Part shown: positions 1 through 7,185 of the stretch, piece by piece
Position numbering within the stretch: position 1 is the first letter of the stretch
How the letters are laid out: each line of letters opens with the position of its first letter
Source of the DNA: an uncultured Faecalibacterium sp.
Lineage (GTDB): Bacteria > Bacillota > Clostridia > Oscillospirales > Ruminococcaceae
NCBI GenBank assembly: GCA_937917475.1
Contig: CALDNF010000114.1
Span: 1 to 7,669, forward strand
Direction: 5' to 3'
DNA length: 7,669 nucleotides
Made by a program: the position numbers and the translations under genes
Notes under the pieces: model-generated
The model's database searches: none
What the model saw: the letters and a program-made list of their open reading frames with translations, nothing else
Told to the model about the DNA's origin: nothing

Positions 1-424
1 GCTTCATGATCTCCTCGATGTTCAGGTCGCTCTGAGCATAGACCGTATCGCTGGATTCCAGCAGCTCCGGGGCGATATTCTTCAGCACCGTGTCAGAAAT
101 AACCGACTTGAAAGAGCCGCAGTAGCCCACGATGTAGGGAGCACTGCCCTCAAAATAGGCCATATAGGTGGACAGGATGGGAATCTGGTCAATGATAACA
201 CGGGTGACCTTGTTAGGTACTTCCACTTCGTTGCCGCCGTGGTCGATGACGGTGTGAGTGCCGTTCTCATCCACGGAAGCCGCCGAAGAAGCTACCTCGC
301 TGGATACAGCAGAAGAAGCTGCGGAAGAAGCCGTGCTGCTGGAAGAACCGCAGGCGGCCAGAACACCGGCTGCACTCACAGCAGCCATAGCGGTGATAAA
401 CGAACGACGAGAAATCTTTTTCAT
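1..424 (-). CDS. Iron-chelate/cobalamin-type ABC transporter substrate-binding lipoprotein (N-terminal part, runs off the left edge)
   Basis: The reading frame starts at ATG 424-422 and stays open for 141 codons to the window edge, so the C-terminal part is missing. An AAAGGAG ribosome binding site (431-437) sits 6 nt upstream of the start. Residues 1-25 form a lipoprotein signal peptide: KKISRRSF, a hydrophobic stretch, then the lipobox LAAC with C25 as the lipidated residue. Residues 26-50 are a Ser/Ala-rich tether. From about residue 57 the sequence TVIDHGGNEVEVP followed by VTRVII is the usual beginning of FecB/BtuF/TroA-like binding proteins of siderophore, haem and cobalamin importers (family knowledge). 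The protein should sit on the outer membrane face and hand its ligand to a permease that is probably encoded further left. The ligand cannot be decided from this fragment; an iron chelate is the likeliest guess. It has its own promoter and lies behind the terminator of the ABC exporter operon. Confidence 0.85.
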   Translation of the reverse strand, partial: MKKISRRSFITAMAAVSAAGVLAACGSSSSTASSAASSAVSSEVASSAASVDENGTHTVIDHGGNEVEVPNKVTRVIIDQIPILSTYMAYFEGSAPYIVGYCGSFKSVISDTVLKNIAPELLESSDTVYAQSDLNIEEIMK

Positions 425-463
425 GGAAAACTCCTTTGATAAACAGATCTTTCTTTGGATGTG

Positions 464-498
464 GCAGTTAGTTAAAGATAACCAACTGCAGAGCAGTT
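464..498 (-). promoter_or_regulatory. Overlapping dyads at the predicted start site: candidate operator or RNA switch
   Basis: GCAGTTAGTTA (464-474) and TAACCAACTGC (479-489) form an 11-bp inverted repeat around a 4-nt centre, with one imperfect pair that becomes G-U in minus-strand RNA. The arm at 484-489 also belongs to a second perfect dyad, AACTGC-AGA-GCAGTT (484-498), so the two cannot form together as RNA. As DNA, the half sites GTTAGTTA and GTTGGTTA resemble the TTAGGTTA half site of DtxR/IdeR-type metal repressors. That would suit a metal-chelate binding protein whose predicted start lies at the dyad edge. The regulator is inferred only from likeness. Confidence 0.35.
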
Positions 499-523
499 TA
501 CCAGATTCATATTTCTTTGTCGG
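495..523 (-). promoter_or_regulatory. Predicted sigma-A promoter of the iron-type binding protein gene
   Basis: On the minus strand a -35-like CCGACA (518-523) is followed after 17 nt by a -10-like TAAACT (495-500) preceded by TGG, an extended -10. Each hexamer matches the consensus at four of six positions, so this is a moderate prediction. The start of transcription would fall near 488, giving a leader of about 64 nt. A short palindrome, GTTGC-TATG-GCAAC (about 523-536), touches the upstream edge of the -35 box. Confidence 0.4.
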
Positions 524-560
524 TTGCTATGGCAACAACAGCGCAAATTTATGTGATGGT

Positions 561-608
561 AAAAATAGACACAAAAACAGGGTGCGTCCCGGAATAGGAC
601 GCACCCTG
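561..608 (-). terminator. Rho-independent terminator of the ABC ATPase-permease operon
   Basis: A perfect 12-bp inverted repeat, CAGGGTGCGTCC (578-589) and GGACGCACCCTG (597-608), encloses a 7-nt loop. Read on the minus strand, the stem is followed directly by TTTTTGTG and then a second TTTTT run (561-577). It lies about 80 nt past the permease stop codon and upstream of the next gene's promoter, so it should end the operon transcript. A smaller hairpin, CCATT-GCA-AATGG (609-621), precedes it. I see nothing else in the rest of this 265-bp gap apart from the promoter and dyads listed separately. Confidence 0.85.
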
Positions 609-689
609 CCATTGCAAATGGGTCGCTGAAAATTGCACTGCTTGAGGATTTTCGAGGTTTTTGTGTTATGAAAGCGTGAAGATCAGACG

Positions 690-3600
690 TTACTCCGGGG
701 CCTTCATGCTCTCTACCATGCTGATGCGTTTGACATGGCGGCGCATGACAAGGCAGACAGCAAAGTTAAAGACCATGGTAAGAGCCACACTGATGGCAAA
801 GCTGCGGGGAGCGATGCTGCGGATGAACATCATCCGGTCCATCTCGATGGTGCGGATGATGAACTGATGCAGAGGCACGCCCAGCGCAAGGCCCACGAGG
901 GAGCCGATGAAGGCCAGCAGGTCGATCTCCCGGAAGATATAACGGTAGACCTCCTTGTCGTAGAAGCCCAGAACTTTGATGGTGGCCAGCTCTTTTTTGC
1001 GCTCGGCCAGATTGACCGAGATCAGGTTGTACAGCACCACAGCGGCCAGTGCGGCGGCACAGAGGATGACCAGCCCCACCACATAGTTCAGGCTGCTGAT
1101 GAGGTTGTTGAGCATCCCAGTGGTGTCAGCGGTAAAGGTGACACTGGTGATGTAATTGCAGGCCAGCAGTGTGGACCGGAGATCGTCACACTCGGCATCA
1201 GTCTGGCAGGTGGTCTGCCCGAAGACGGTGTTCCACTCGGCCGATTCTGAGCCGAGATACTGTTGGAAGTTTTCTCCGGAGAGGTAGAGCCGGGCGTAGA
1301 TATAGTTTTCGGTAATGCCGGTCAGGGTCAGCTCCATCCGGCTTCCGGAGGGGGTCTCCACCCAGAAGGTGTCGCCCACGGAAAGGCCCAGCTGAGCGGC
1401 GGTCTTTTCGGTGAGGATGGCACTGTCTGCGTTGAAATCAATGGGGTGATGACCCCGGCGGGTGCGGAAGGTATTGTACCGGGTCATGTCGGCGTCGTCC
1501 TCGGCGGCAACAAGGCTCACGGTCTCAGTGGTGCCGTCGGCGTTGCCCACCGAAACGGATTTGGTGTAGAAGCTGCCCCAGCTCTTCACCTCACTGCTGC
1601 TGTCAAGGGTGTCGGCCAGACCGTTTTCCATGGTCAGGGCTTTTTCGCTGCTGATGGCAATGGTCAGGTCGTTATGGGTCAGCTCGGCGGATTGTTTGTC
1701 CACGATGGGCAGCAGAGAATCCTGAATACCGAAACCGATGAGGAGCAGGGCAGTACAGCCCGCCACGCCCAGCACGGTCATGAAGAACCGCTTCTTATAC
1801 CGGAACAGGTTCCGGGCGGTGGTCTTCTGGGAGAAGGACATCCGCTTCCACAGCGGGGTCATATATTCCAGCAGGATGCGCTTGCCCGCAACGGGAGCCC
1901 GGGGCAGCAGGAGGGCGGCCGTCTTTTCTTTCAGACTGGCCCGGCAGGCCGACCAGGTGGTAAGGCCGATGACCGCTGCGCTGATGCCCAGACTTACGGC
2001 GGCAAGGCCGGGGTAGAAAGCAATGCGGAAGGTGGGCAGATGGAAGATCAGAGTAAAGGCGTGCCAGATGATGATGGGAAAGACCGTAAAGCCTACAGCC
2101 ATGCCTACGATGCTGCCCAGAATACTGGCAGAGAGGGCGTAGAACAGGTACTTTGCGGCGATCTGCGCATTGGAGTAACCCAGAGCCTTGAGGGTGCCCA
2201 TCTGCAGCCGGTTCTCGTCCACCATCCGGGTCATGGTGGTGGAGGCCACCAGAGCCGCCACAAGGAAGAAGAACACCGGGAACACCCGGGCAATGGCAGT
2301 CATCCGGTCGGTGTACTGTTCGTAGGTCACAAAGCTGACCGTGCTGTTCCGGTCCAGCACATACCACTCGCCGTTCTGGATATCGCTGATCTGTTCCTCG
2401 GCATCGTTGATCTGCTGCTGACCCTCGGCCAGCTGCTGTTCGGCATCGGCTTTCTGGGTCTCGTACTCGGTGCGGGAGGTCTCCAGTTGTGCAACGCCGC
2501 TGTGGTACTCGTCCCAGCCGGAATCCAGCTGAGTGCGTGCATCCTCAAGCTGCTGCTGGGCAGCGGCAAAGGCCGAATAGGCCGTGGCGTTGCCGGTGTT
2601 CAGAGCCAGCTGCCCTTCCATAACGGAGAGTTTCATTTTCCGCAGGGCAGCTTTGGCTTCGGTGACCAACTGAGTGTTGGACAGGCTGGGAGAGGAGATG
2701 AGCCCTTGGGCGTACATCTCCTGCTTGCCTGCATCCAGCTGGCTCTGGTAGCCGTCCAGCTGATTTTTGATGTTGTCGTAAGCCTCCTGCGCCTTGGCAA
2801 GGGCATCCCGCAGCTCAATGTAGTCCTCGTCCTCGGGTTCGGCTTCGTCCAGAGCTTTTTGGGCGTTGTCCAAAGCCGCCTGAGCATAACCCAGCAGGGG
2901 CTGGGCCACCTGCTGCACGTTGACCAGAAGCTCGATCTGCTGGAGCTGGTCCTCGAACTCCAACACCTGCTCCTCGCCGGTCAGCAGCTGGTCGGCACCG
3001 CTTTGGACGGTGCCGGGCAAGGCGGCCTGCTGCTGGCTGAGCTGGGCTTTGCCGGAAGCGTAATCGGCTTCGCCCTGTTCCAGCTGCGCCTTGGCGGCAT
3101 CCAGCCGGGCCTGCGCCTCGTTCAGCTGACGCTCTGCGTCGGCGAACTGCGCCTCGGCTTCGGCTTTTTTGTCGCTGTAGGTCTGCTTGGCCTCGTCCAG
3201 CTTGGCGTTGGCATCATCGATGAGAGAGGCCCGGCGGACCTCGCACTGTGCTGCGCTGATGGCAGTGAGCCGGTCGGCCACTGCGTCCACAGCCTGCTGG
3301 TATTCGTCGGAGAAATTGTCATACTGCCCGGCGTTTTCTGCTTTGATATAACAGACGGTGTAATAATCGGCGGTCAGACTGCCGTCCGGGACGAATACAA
3401 GGGCATCCAGAACGCCGTCGCCCACGGTGGTGGACTCGTTGTCGGTGGAAAAATGCAGAGGGTCCTGCACATTGCCCACCACGGTATAGGTTCTGGTTTT
3501 AAGCCCTTCGGTGTCCTCGGGCAGGGTCAGAATGGTGCCTTCCGGGATGGCAGAGGCATAGCCCAGAACGTGCACCACACACTCGTCGTCCGCCGTGGGC

Positions 3601-4010
3601 ATCCGGCCGCTTTGCAGTACCAGACGGTTCATATTGTCATCACTGTCGGCGTCAGGGTCGGCGGGGAGCTGTTGGAGCCGGAGGACAGCAGGCTCATCGG
3701 AGCCCGACCACAGCCCTTCAGCATCCAGATATTTTACCGGCTGAACGGCGGTAACCCCTTCGGTCCCGGCGATGGCGGCAATGTCGTCCTCGGAAAGGCC
3801 CAGCGTGGAGAGTACCCGCAGGTCAAAGACGTTCTGCTCGGTGTAGTATTTTTGTGCGGCGGTGCGCATACTGGGGGCGATGCTGACCAGACCGGTGAGC
3901 ATCATCACCCCCAGCAGCACGATGCCAAAGAGGGAGATGACCCGGCTCATGCTGCCCTTCATCTCCCGGATGATATTTTTACGGTAACTTTTCCTCACTG
4001 TAATCACCAC
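690..4010 (-). CDS. ABC transporter permease, duplicated FtsX type with long extracellular coiled coil
   Basis: This 1106-residue membrane protein has eight predicted membrane segments: about 24-46, 574-594, 620-645, 667-687, 742-763, 973-996, 1027-1049 and 1068-1089. They are arranged as two FtsX-type units (one helix, an ectodomain, then three helices, repeated). The first ectodomain has a MacB-like globular part (about 50-255), then some 300 residues rich in Gln, Ala, Glu and Asp with heptad character (about 262-330, 345-435, 480-545), a predicted coiled coil. The second ectodomain is about 764-972 and has no coiled coil. Conserved cytoplasmic motifs LKALGYS (607-613) and IKVLGF (1011-1016) follow the first helix of each FtsX domain, as usual in this family. 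The gene overlaps the upstream ATPase gene by 7 nt. The start is GTG at 4010, with GGTGGA 8 nt upstream; a second GTG at 4007 would give a 4-nt GTGA overlap. Substrate unknown: envelope export, lipid or peptide transfer, or mechanical signalling are all possible. Confidence 0.9.
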   Translation of the reverse strand: MVITVRKSYRKNIIREMKGSMSRVISLFGIVLLGVMMLTGLVSIAPSMRTAAQKYYTEQNVFDLRVLSTLGLSEDDIAAIAGTEGVTAVQPVKYLDAEGLWSGSDEPAVLRLQQLPADPDADSDDNMNRLVLQSGRMPTADDECVVHVLGYASAIPEGTILTLPEDTEGLKTRTYTVVGNVQDPLHFSTDNESTTVGDGVLDALVFVPDGSLTADYYTVCYIKAENAGQYDNFSDEYQQAVDAVADRLTAISAAQCEVRRASLIDDANAKLDEAKQTYSDKKAEAEAQFADAERQLNEAQARLDAAKAQLEQGEADYASGKAQLSQQQAALPGTVQSGADQLLTGEEQVLEFEDQLQQIELLVNVQQVAQPLLGYAQAALDNAQKALDEAEPEDEDYIELRDALAKAQEAYDNIKNQLDGYQSQLDAGKQEMYAQGLISSPSLSNTQLVTEAKAALRKMKLSVMEGQLALNTGNATAYSAFAAAQQQLEDARTQLDSGWDEYHSGVAQLETSRTEYETQKADAEQQLAEGQQQINDAEEQISDIQNGEWYVLDRNSTVSFVTYEQYTDRMTAIARVFPVFFFLVAALVASTTMTRMVDENRLQMGTLKALGYSNAQIAAKYLFYALSASILGSIVGMAVGFTVFPIIIWHAFTLIFHLPTFRIAFYPGLAAVSLGISAAVIGLTTWSACRASLKEKTAALLLPRAPVAGKRILLEYMTPLWKRMSFSQKTTARNLFRYKKRFFMTVLGVAGCTALLLIGFGIQDSLLPIVDKQSAELTHNDLTIAISSEKALTMENGLADTLDSSSEVKSWGSFYTKSVSVGNADGTTETVSLVAAEDDADMTRYNTFRTRRGHHPIDFNADSAILTEKTAAQLGLSVGDTFWVETPSGSRMELTLTGITENYIYARLYLSGENFQQYLGSESAEWNTVFGQTTCQTDAECDDLRSTLLACNYITSVTFTADTTGMLNNLISSLNYVVGLVILCAAALAAVVLYNLISVNLAERKKELATIKVLGFYDKEVYRYIFREIDLLAFIGSLVGLALGVPLHQFIIRTIEMDRMMFIRSIAPRSFAISVALTMVFNFAVCLVMRRHVKRISMVESMKAPE

Positions 4011-4708
4011 TCGATCTGTTCCACCGGCACGGGGTGGGGGTTGACCTGATTGGAAAGGATCTGTCCGCTGCGCACCTGAATGATCCGGTCGGCCATGCCG
4101 GTCAGGGCGGTGTTGTGGGTGATGACGATGACGGTGCGGCCGGTCTCACGGCAGGTCTTTTGCAGCAGGGCAAGCACCTGCTTGCCAGTTTTGTAGTCCA
4201 GTGCGCCGGTGGGCTCATCACAGAGCAGAAGCTTGGGGTTCTTGGCCAGAGCCCGGGCGATGGACACTCGCTGCTGCTCACCGCCGGACAGCTGGGCCGG
4301 GAAGTTGTTCAGCCGTTCCCCCAGCCCCACCTGCCGCAGGGTCTCGGCGGGGTCCAGCGGGTCACGGCAGATCTCACTGGCAAGCTCCACGTTTTCAAGG
4401 GCGGTGAGGTTCTGGACCAGATTGTAAAACTGGAACACGAACCCCACATCGTACCGGCGGTAGGTGGTGAGCTCCCGCTCGGTAAAGTGGCTCACGTTCT
4501 GACCGTCCAGCCAGACATTGCCCTCGTCGCAGGTGTCCATGCCCCCCAGAATGTTCAGCAGGGTGGTCTTGCCGGCACCGGAGGGGCCCACGATGATGCA
4601 GAACTCACCCTTGTCCACATAGAAATTCAGATGATCAGCAGCGGCGATCTTTACGCTGCCGGTCTGATAATATTTGGAAACATCTTCAAACTCAACAAAG
4701 TGCTCCAT
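4004..4708 (-). CDS. ABC transporter ATP-binding protein, LolD/MacB-type
   Basis: This 234-residue protein has every motif of an active ABC ATPase in order: Walker A GPSGAGKT (41-48), Q-loop glutamine in VFQFYNL (Q93), signature LSGGEQQR (140-147), Walker B LLLCDEP with catalytic glutamate E165, D-loop ALD (169-171) and switch histidine H198 in ITHN. The length and the sequence around the Q-loop and signature fit the LolD/MacB/FtsE-like class, which pairs with FtsX-type permeases. The next gene encodes exactly such a permease and its start overlaps this stop codon, so the two are probably translationally coupled and form one complex at the inner face of the membrane. The ATG at 4708 is supported by AGGGAGGA (4713-4720), 4 nt upstream. 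No two-component genes of the BceAB type adjoin it within the window. Confidence 0.95.
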   Translation of the reverse strand: MEHFVEFEDVSKYYQTGSVKIAAADHLNFYVDKGEFCIIVGPSGAGKTTLLNILGGMDTCDEGNVWLDGQNVSHFTERELTTYRRYDVGFVFQFYNLVQNLTALENVELASEICRDPLDPAETLRQVGLGERLNNFPAQLSGGEQQRVSIARALAKNPKLLLCDEPTGALDYKTGKQVLALLQKTCRETGRTVIVITHNTALTGMADRIIQVRSGQILSNQVNPHPVPVEQIEW

Positions 4709-4738
4709 AGCGTCCTCCCTTTGGATGGATATTATCTT

Positions 4739-4773
4739 ATTTTATCATAACATAAAATCGCTTTTTTTGGCAG
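4739..4773 (-). promoter_or_regulatory. Predicted promoter of the ABC ATPase-permease operon, with an overlapping AT-rich dyad
   Basis: On the minus strand CTGCCA (4768-4773) and TATGAT (4744-4749) are separated by 18 nt that include a seven-A run. The -10 matches five of six consensus bases and the -35 four of six. The -10 lies inside an inverted repeat, ATTTTAT (4739-4745) and ATAAAAT (4752-4758) around a 6-nt centre, which could be a repressor site or simply AT-rich promoter DNA. The leader to the ATPase start codon would be about 30 nt. Confidence 0.5.
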
Positions 4774-4817
4774 AGCAGGCGGGTGGATTTTGCAAAAACT
4801 TAACAACATTGAGACAA

Positions 4818-4859
4818 TGAAAACAGCCCCCTCCGTTCTGTGCATGACGGAGAGGGCTG
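4818..4859 (-). terminator. Rho-independent terminator of the peptide-binding protein gene
   Basis: CAGCCCCCTCCGT (4824-4836) and ACGGAGAGGGCTG (4847-4859) form a 13-bp stem around a 10-nt loop. The single non-complementary position (4830/4853) is a G-U pair in minus-strand RNA but a mismatch in plus-strand RNA, which fits minus-strand use. On that strand the stem is followed by TTTTCATT, a short and interrupted U tract. It lies about 70 nt beyond the stop codon at 4931 and before the promoter of the ABC operon, so the two units should be transcribed separately. Confidence 0.75.
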
Positions 4860-4930
4860 CTTTCAAACAGAATCCAAGGGAAGCAAAAGAAAGATCAGAA
4901 AAATGTCAGAATCAGATCCGTGCAGGGAGA

Positions 4931-6964
4931 TCAGGCCGTTGCGGCATCAAATGCCTTGGCAAACTCCTCGTACTGTGCGGTGGTGTAGGCGTCCTCGCTG
5001 GTCTCCCAGTTGACGTACTTATAGTTGCAGGGACCAAACATTGCGTTGATCTTGCTGTACTCGTTGACATGGGTCAGGCACCAGCGGACATCATAGTAGC
5101 AGGGAACAGCCAGCGAGTGGTTGATCATGTAAGCCTCGGACTTGGCAAATGCCTCGTAACGAGCGTCGGTGTCATCCACGATGGCGTTTGCGGCGTTGAC
5201 CAGATCGGTGAACTCTTCGTAGGTTGCGATCAGGTCCTTCTGGTAGTCTTCCGGATTGTCCGCAACATTGGGAATGTTAGAGTATGCAACTGCGTAATAA
5301 GCATTGTCGTCGTGCAGGATCTCCTGGCCCACAAAGTTGACGGGATCACCGAAGTCTGCGCCCCAGCCATTGATGACAAAAGCGTGCATCTTGGGGGTAC
5401 GGACTTCCTTGGCGAAGGAAGAAACATAGGTCTGGAGGTCAAGCTGGATGAAGTCATCGCCGAAGCTGTCGATGAAGCACTGCTTCAGGACGGTGGCGTT
5501 GTCCTGTGCCACGGTGTTGCCGGCAACGAAGTAGAACCGGGGCTTGATGGGGAAGGTGACGCCGATGGCGGTCAGCTCCTCCACGGCCTTCTCTTTCAGA
5601 GCCTTGATGGATTCATCCGTGGACTTGCGCAGGTGGACCATGGTCTCACCATCGTAAGCCTCGTTCTCAATGCCCAGCTCCTTGGCCACCAGAGTGGTGT
5701 AATCTTCGCCCTTGGAGTTGTAGCAGACACCCTTCATGGTGTAGAAGTTGTTCTCGCACTTCAGGGGGTTGATCTTGTTGAAACGTGCATAGTAGGGGAT
5801 CAGGTTCAGGCCTTCCTGGAAGCAGCGGCGGAAGCTCTCGTTGGCGACAGCCTTGTTCCAGTTCTCATCCGGCGTGCCGTCGGCATTCAGGCAGTAGTAA
5901 TTGAAGTGGAAGTCGTAAGCGTACTTGGTGGGACGCTTCTCGCAGAGCTGCTCGTTGTAAACATTGGAAGGATCGGCCTGAATGGTGGTCAGGGTGCTTT
6001 CGCTCAGTTCCAGTTCATCCAGCTCACGATTCTGATACAGCTGGTAGCCGACGGTCAGATCGGAGATCATATTGACGGTGACACGGTCAAAACGAGTCAC
6101 GTTATCGGCATCATAATAATTGGGGTTGGGGATGTAGCTCTTGGTGTTGTCCTGCACGAACTCCTCGATGAGATAGGGGCCGCAGGACCACATCTGGTCG
6201 TAGGTCACGCCGCGGAAACCGTCGATGCCCAGCTCGTCAACCAGAGCCGGAGGTGCGGGGTAGCAGCAGACGTAGCTGGCCACGGTGTCAAAGTAGGGGC
6301 AGGGATTCAGGCAGGTAAATACCAGCGTGTAATCATCCGGTGCCTCGATGCCAACACCGGCATCCAGCATATCCTGATAGGTCAGGGCATAAGCAGCATC
6401 GTTGTCCAGAGCATCGGTCTTGTCGTAGTAATCCGCTGCACCCACAACGGTGGTGGAGGGCATGGAGGTGTTGGCTGCCTCGTTCTTCTTGGCATTCAGC
6501 ACCCACTCAAAGCCGACAAGGAAATCCTTGGAGGTCAGGTGATCCTTGACCTCGCCGTTGATGTCCACCCAGTCCACATCGTCCCGCAGGTGGAAGGTCC
6601 AGACAGATGCATCGTCGTTGTGCTCCCAGCTCTTTGCGATGGCAGGCACTGCCTTGCCGTAAGAATCAAAGCTCAGCAGACCATCCCAGGTGTTGGTGGT
6701 GACATTGAAGTTGGTGGCCATCTGGCTGTACAGCATATTCCAGCTCTCGATCTCACGGCCGGAGGTCTCATAGGTGACCAGTTCGCTCAGGCCCTTGCCG
6801 GAAGCAGCTGCACCGGAAGAAGCCGATGCACTGGCAGATGCGGAGCCGGCGGTACTGGAGGAGCTGCCGCCGCAGGCAGCCAGCAGACCGGCTGCGCCCA
6901 CGACACCTGCGCCCTTGAGGAAGCTGCGGCGGTTGATGGTGCGGTTCTCAAAATCGATGTTCAT
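4931..6964 (-). CDS. Oligopeptide-type ABC transporter substrate-binding lipoprotein (solute-binding family 5)
   Basis: The 677-residue product starts with NRRSFLKGAG, a hydrophobic stretch and lipobox LAAC (C31), then a Ser/Ala/Gly tether to about residue 57. The mature part carries hallmarks of the OppA/DppA (SBP_bac_5) family: VPAIAKSWEHNDDASVWTF then HLRDDVDWVD (about 106-133), a TSKDFLVGFEWVLN segment (144-157), and near the C terminus GWGADFGDP. Family members usually bind peptides, sometimes nickel or sugars, outside the membrane. It is longer than the typical 530-600 residues. The ATG at 6964 is preceded by AGGAGGGA (6971-6978). The gene has its own promoter, a leader containing an intrinsic terminator, and its own 3' terminator. 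No OppBCDF genes adjoin it, so it is either an orphan binding protein sharing a distant transporter or one whose partners lie to the right. A close paralogue lies directly upstream. Confidence 0.93.
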   Translation of the reverse strand: MNIDFENRTINRRSFLKGAGVVGAAGLLAACGGSSSSTAGSASASASASSGAAASGKGLSELVTYETSGREIESWNMLYSQMATNFNVTTNTWDGLLSFDSYGKAVPAIAKSWEHNDDASVWTFHLRDDVDWVDINGEVKDHLTSKDFLVGFEWVLNAKKNEAANTSMPSTTVVGAADYYDKTDALDNDAAYALTYQDMLDAGVGIEAPDDYTLVFTCLNPCPYFDTVASYVCCYPAPPALVDELGIDGFRGVTYDQMWSCGPYLIEEFVQDNTKSYIPNPNYYDADNVTRFDRVTVNMISDLTVGYQLYQNRELDELELSESTLTTIQADPSNVYNEQLCEKRPTKYAYDFHFNYYCLNADGTPDENWNKAVANESFRRCFQEGLNLIPYYARFNKINPLKCENNFYTMKGVCYNSKGEDYTTLVAKELGIENEAYDGETMVHLRKSTDESIKALKEKAVEELTAIGVTFPIKPRFYFVAGNTVAQDNATVLKQCFIDSFGDDFIQLDLQTYVSSFAKEVRTPKMHAFVINGWGADFGDPVNFVGQEILHDDNAYYAVAYSNIPNVADNPEDYQKDLIATYEEFTDLVNAANAIVDDTDARYEAFAKSEAYMINHSLAVPCYYDVRWCLTHVNEYSKINAMFGPCNYKYVNWETSEDAYTTAQYEEFAKAFDAATA

Positions 6965-7109
6965 ATCTGTTCCCTCCTGTTGTTTTAAAAAGCTCTGCGG
7001 CGGAGCATCCTGTCCGCTCTTTCCCTCACGGACCTATAAATGGATGCAAAAAAGGCGCAGAAACAGATTTTTACTACCTGTGTCTGCGCCGTTGCAGAAC
7101 CCTTTCGGT
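6965..7109 (-). other. 5' leader of the peptide-binding protein gene, about 145 nt, interrupted by a terminator hairpin
   Basis: If transcription starts about 7 nt after the -10 box (near 7109), the leader has some 20 nt of unpaired sequence, a strong intrinsic terminator (7048-7090), then about 80 nt to the ribosome binding site at 6971-6978. A short alternative stem, TCTGC (7083-7087) with GCAGA (7094-7098), would tie up part of the terminator's 5' arm and could act as an antiterminator, but five base pairs is weak. I do not recognise a known riboswitch or T-box, and I see no convincing second promoter between the terminator and the start codon. Confidence 0.45.
7048..7090 (-). terminator. 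Intrinsic terminator located in the leader of the peptide-binding gene (attenuator candidate)
   Basis: GGCGCAGAAACAG (7054-7066) and CTGTGTCTGCGCC (7078-7090) form a 13-bp stem with one mismatch and an 11-nt loop. On the minus strand it is followed directly by TTTTTT (7048-7053), a textbook U tract. It lies about 400 nt after the stop of the upstream paralogue but only about 20 nt after the predicted start site of the downstream gene. It can therefore stop read-through and also abort most transcripts from the local promoter. Confidence 0.8.
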
Positions 7110-7115
7110 GACTGC

Positions 7116-7144
7116 ATTTTAACATGCTAAAGTGCAAATGTCAA
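7116..7144 (-). promoter_or_regulatory. Strong predicted sigma-A promoter of the peptide-binding gene, with an overlapping palindrome
   Basis: A perfect -35 TTGACA (7139-7144, minus strand) and a -10 TAAAAT (7116-7121, five of six) are separated by the ideal 17 nt, with TG one base before the -10. This is the best promoter match in the window. A near-palindrome, TTTAACATGCTAAA (7118-7131, 12 of 14 positions symmetric), overlaps the -10 and spacer and could be an operator; this last point is speculative. Confidence 0.8.
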
Positions 7145-7185
7145 GAAAGCCGGAAGGATTTGCTGCTTGAAAATATTCAGCCTGC

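Noticed and set aside
258..629. Plus-strand open frame of 123 codons across the start of the iron-type binding protein gene
   Set aside because: It runs antisense through the Ser/Ala linker and signal peptide, then through promoter and terminator DNA. Its composition is explained by the linker repeats.
1263..4049. Plus-strand open frame of 928 codons opposite the permease gene
   Set aside because: It is the mirror of a convincing membrane-protein gene in a GC-biased genome. Its translation has low-complexity Gly/Leu/Val/Gln character without domains, and it has no good ribosome binding site or promoter. The long open frame follows from the codon bias of the real gene.
4034..4750. Plus-strand open frame of 238 codons opposite the ABC ATPase gene
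   Set aside because: All ABC motifs are on the minus strand. The antisense product has no family features and its start lies inside the other gene.
4790..4818. Possible plus-strand promoter (TTGCAA, 17 nt, GACAAT)
   Set aside because: Both hexamers are weak, it would transcribe only antisense to the peptide-binding gene, and a hairpin follows at once.
4790..6988. Plus-strand open frame of 732 codons opposite the peptide-binding gene
   Set aside because: The opposite strand encodes a clear family 5 binding protein with signal peptide and terminator. This frame reads as repetitive Val/Gly/Ile-rich sequence with no recognisable domain.
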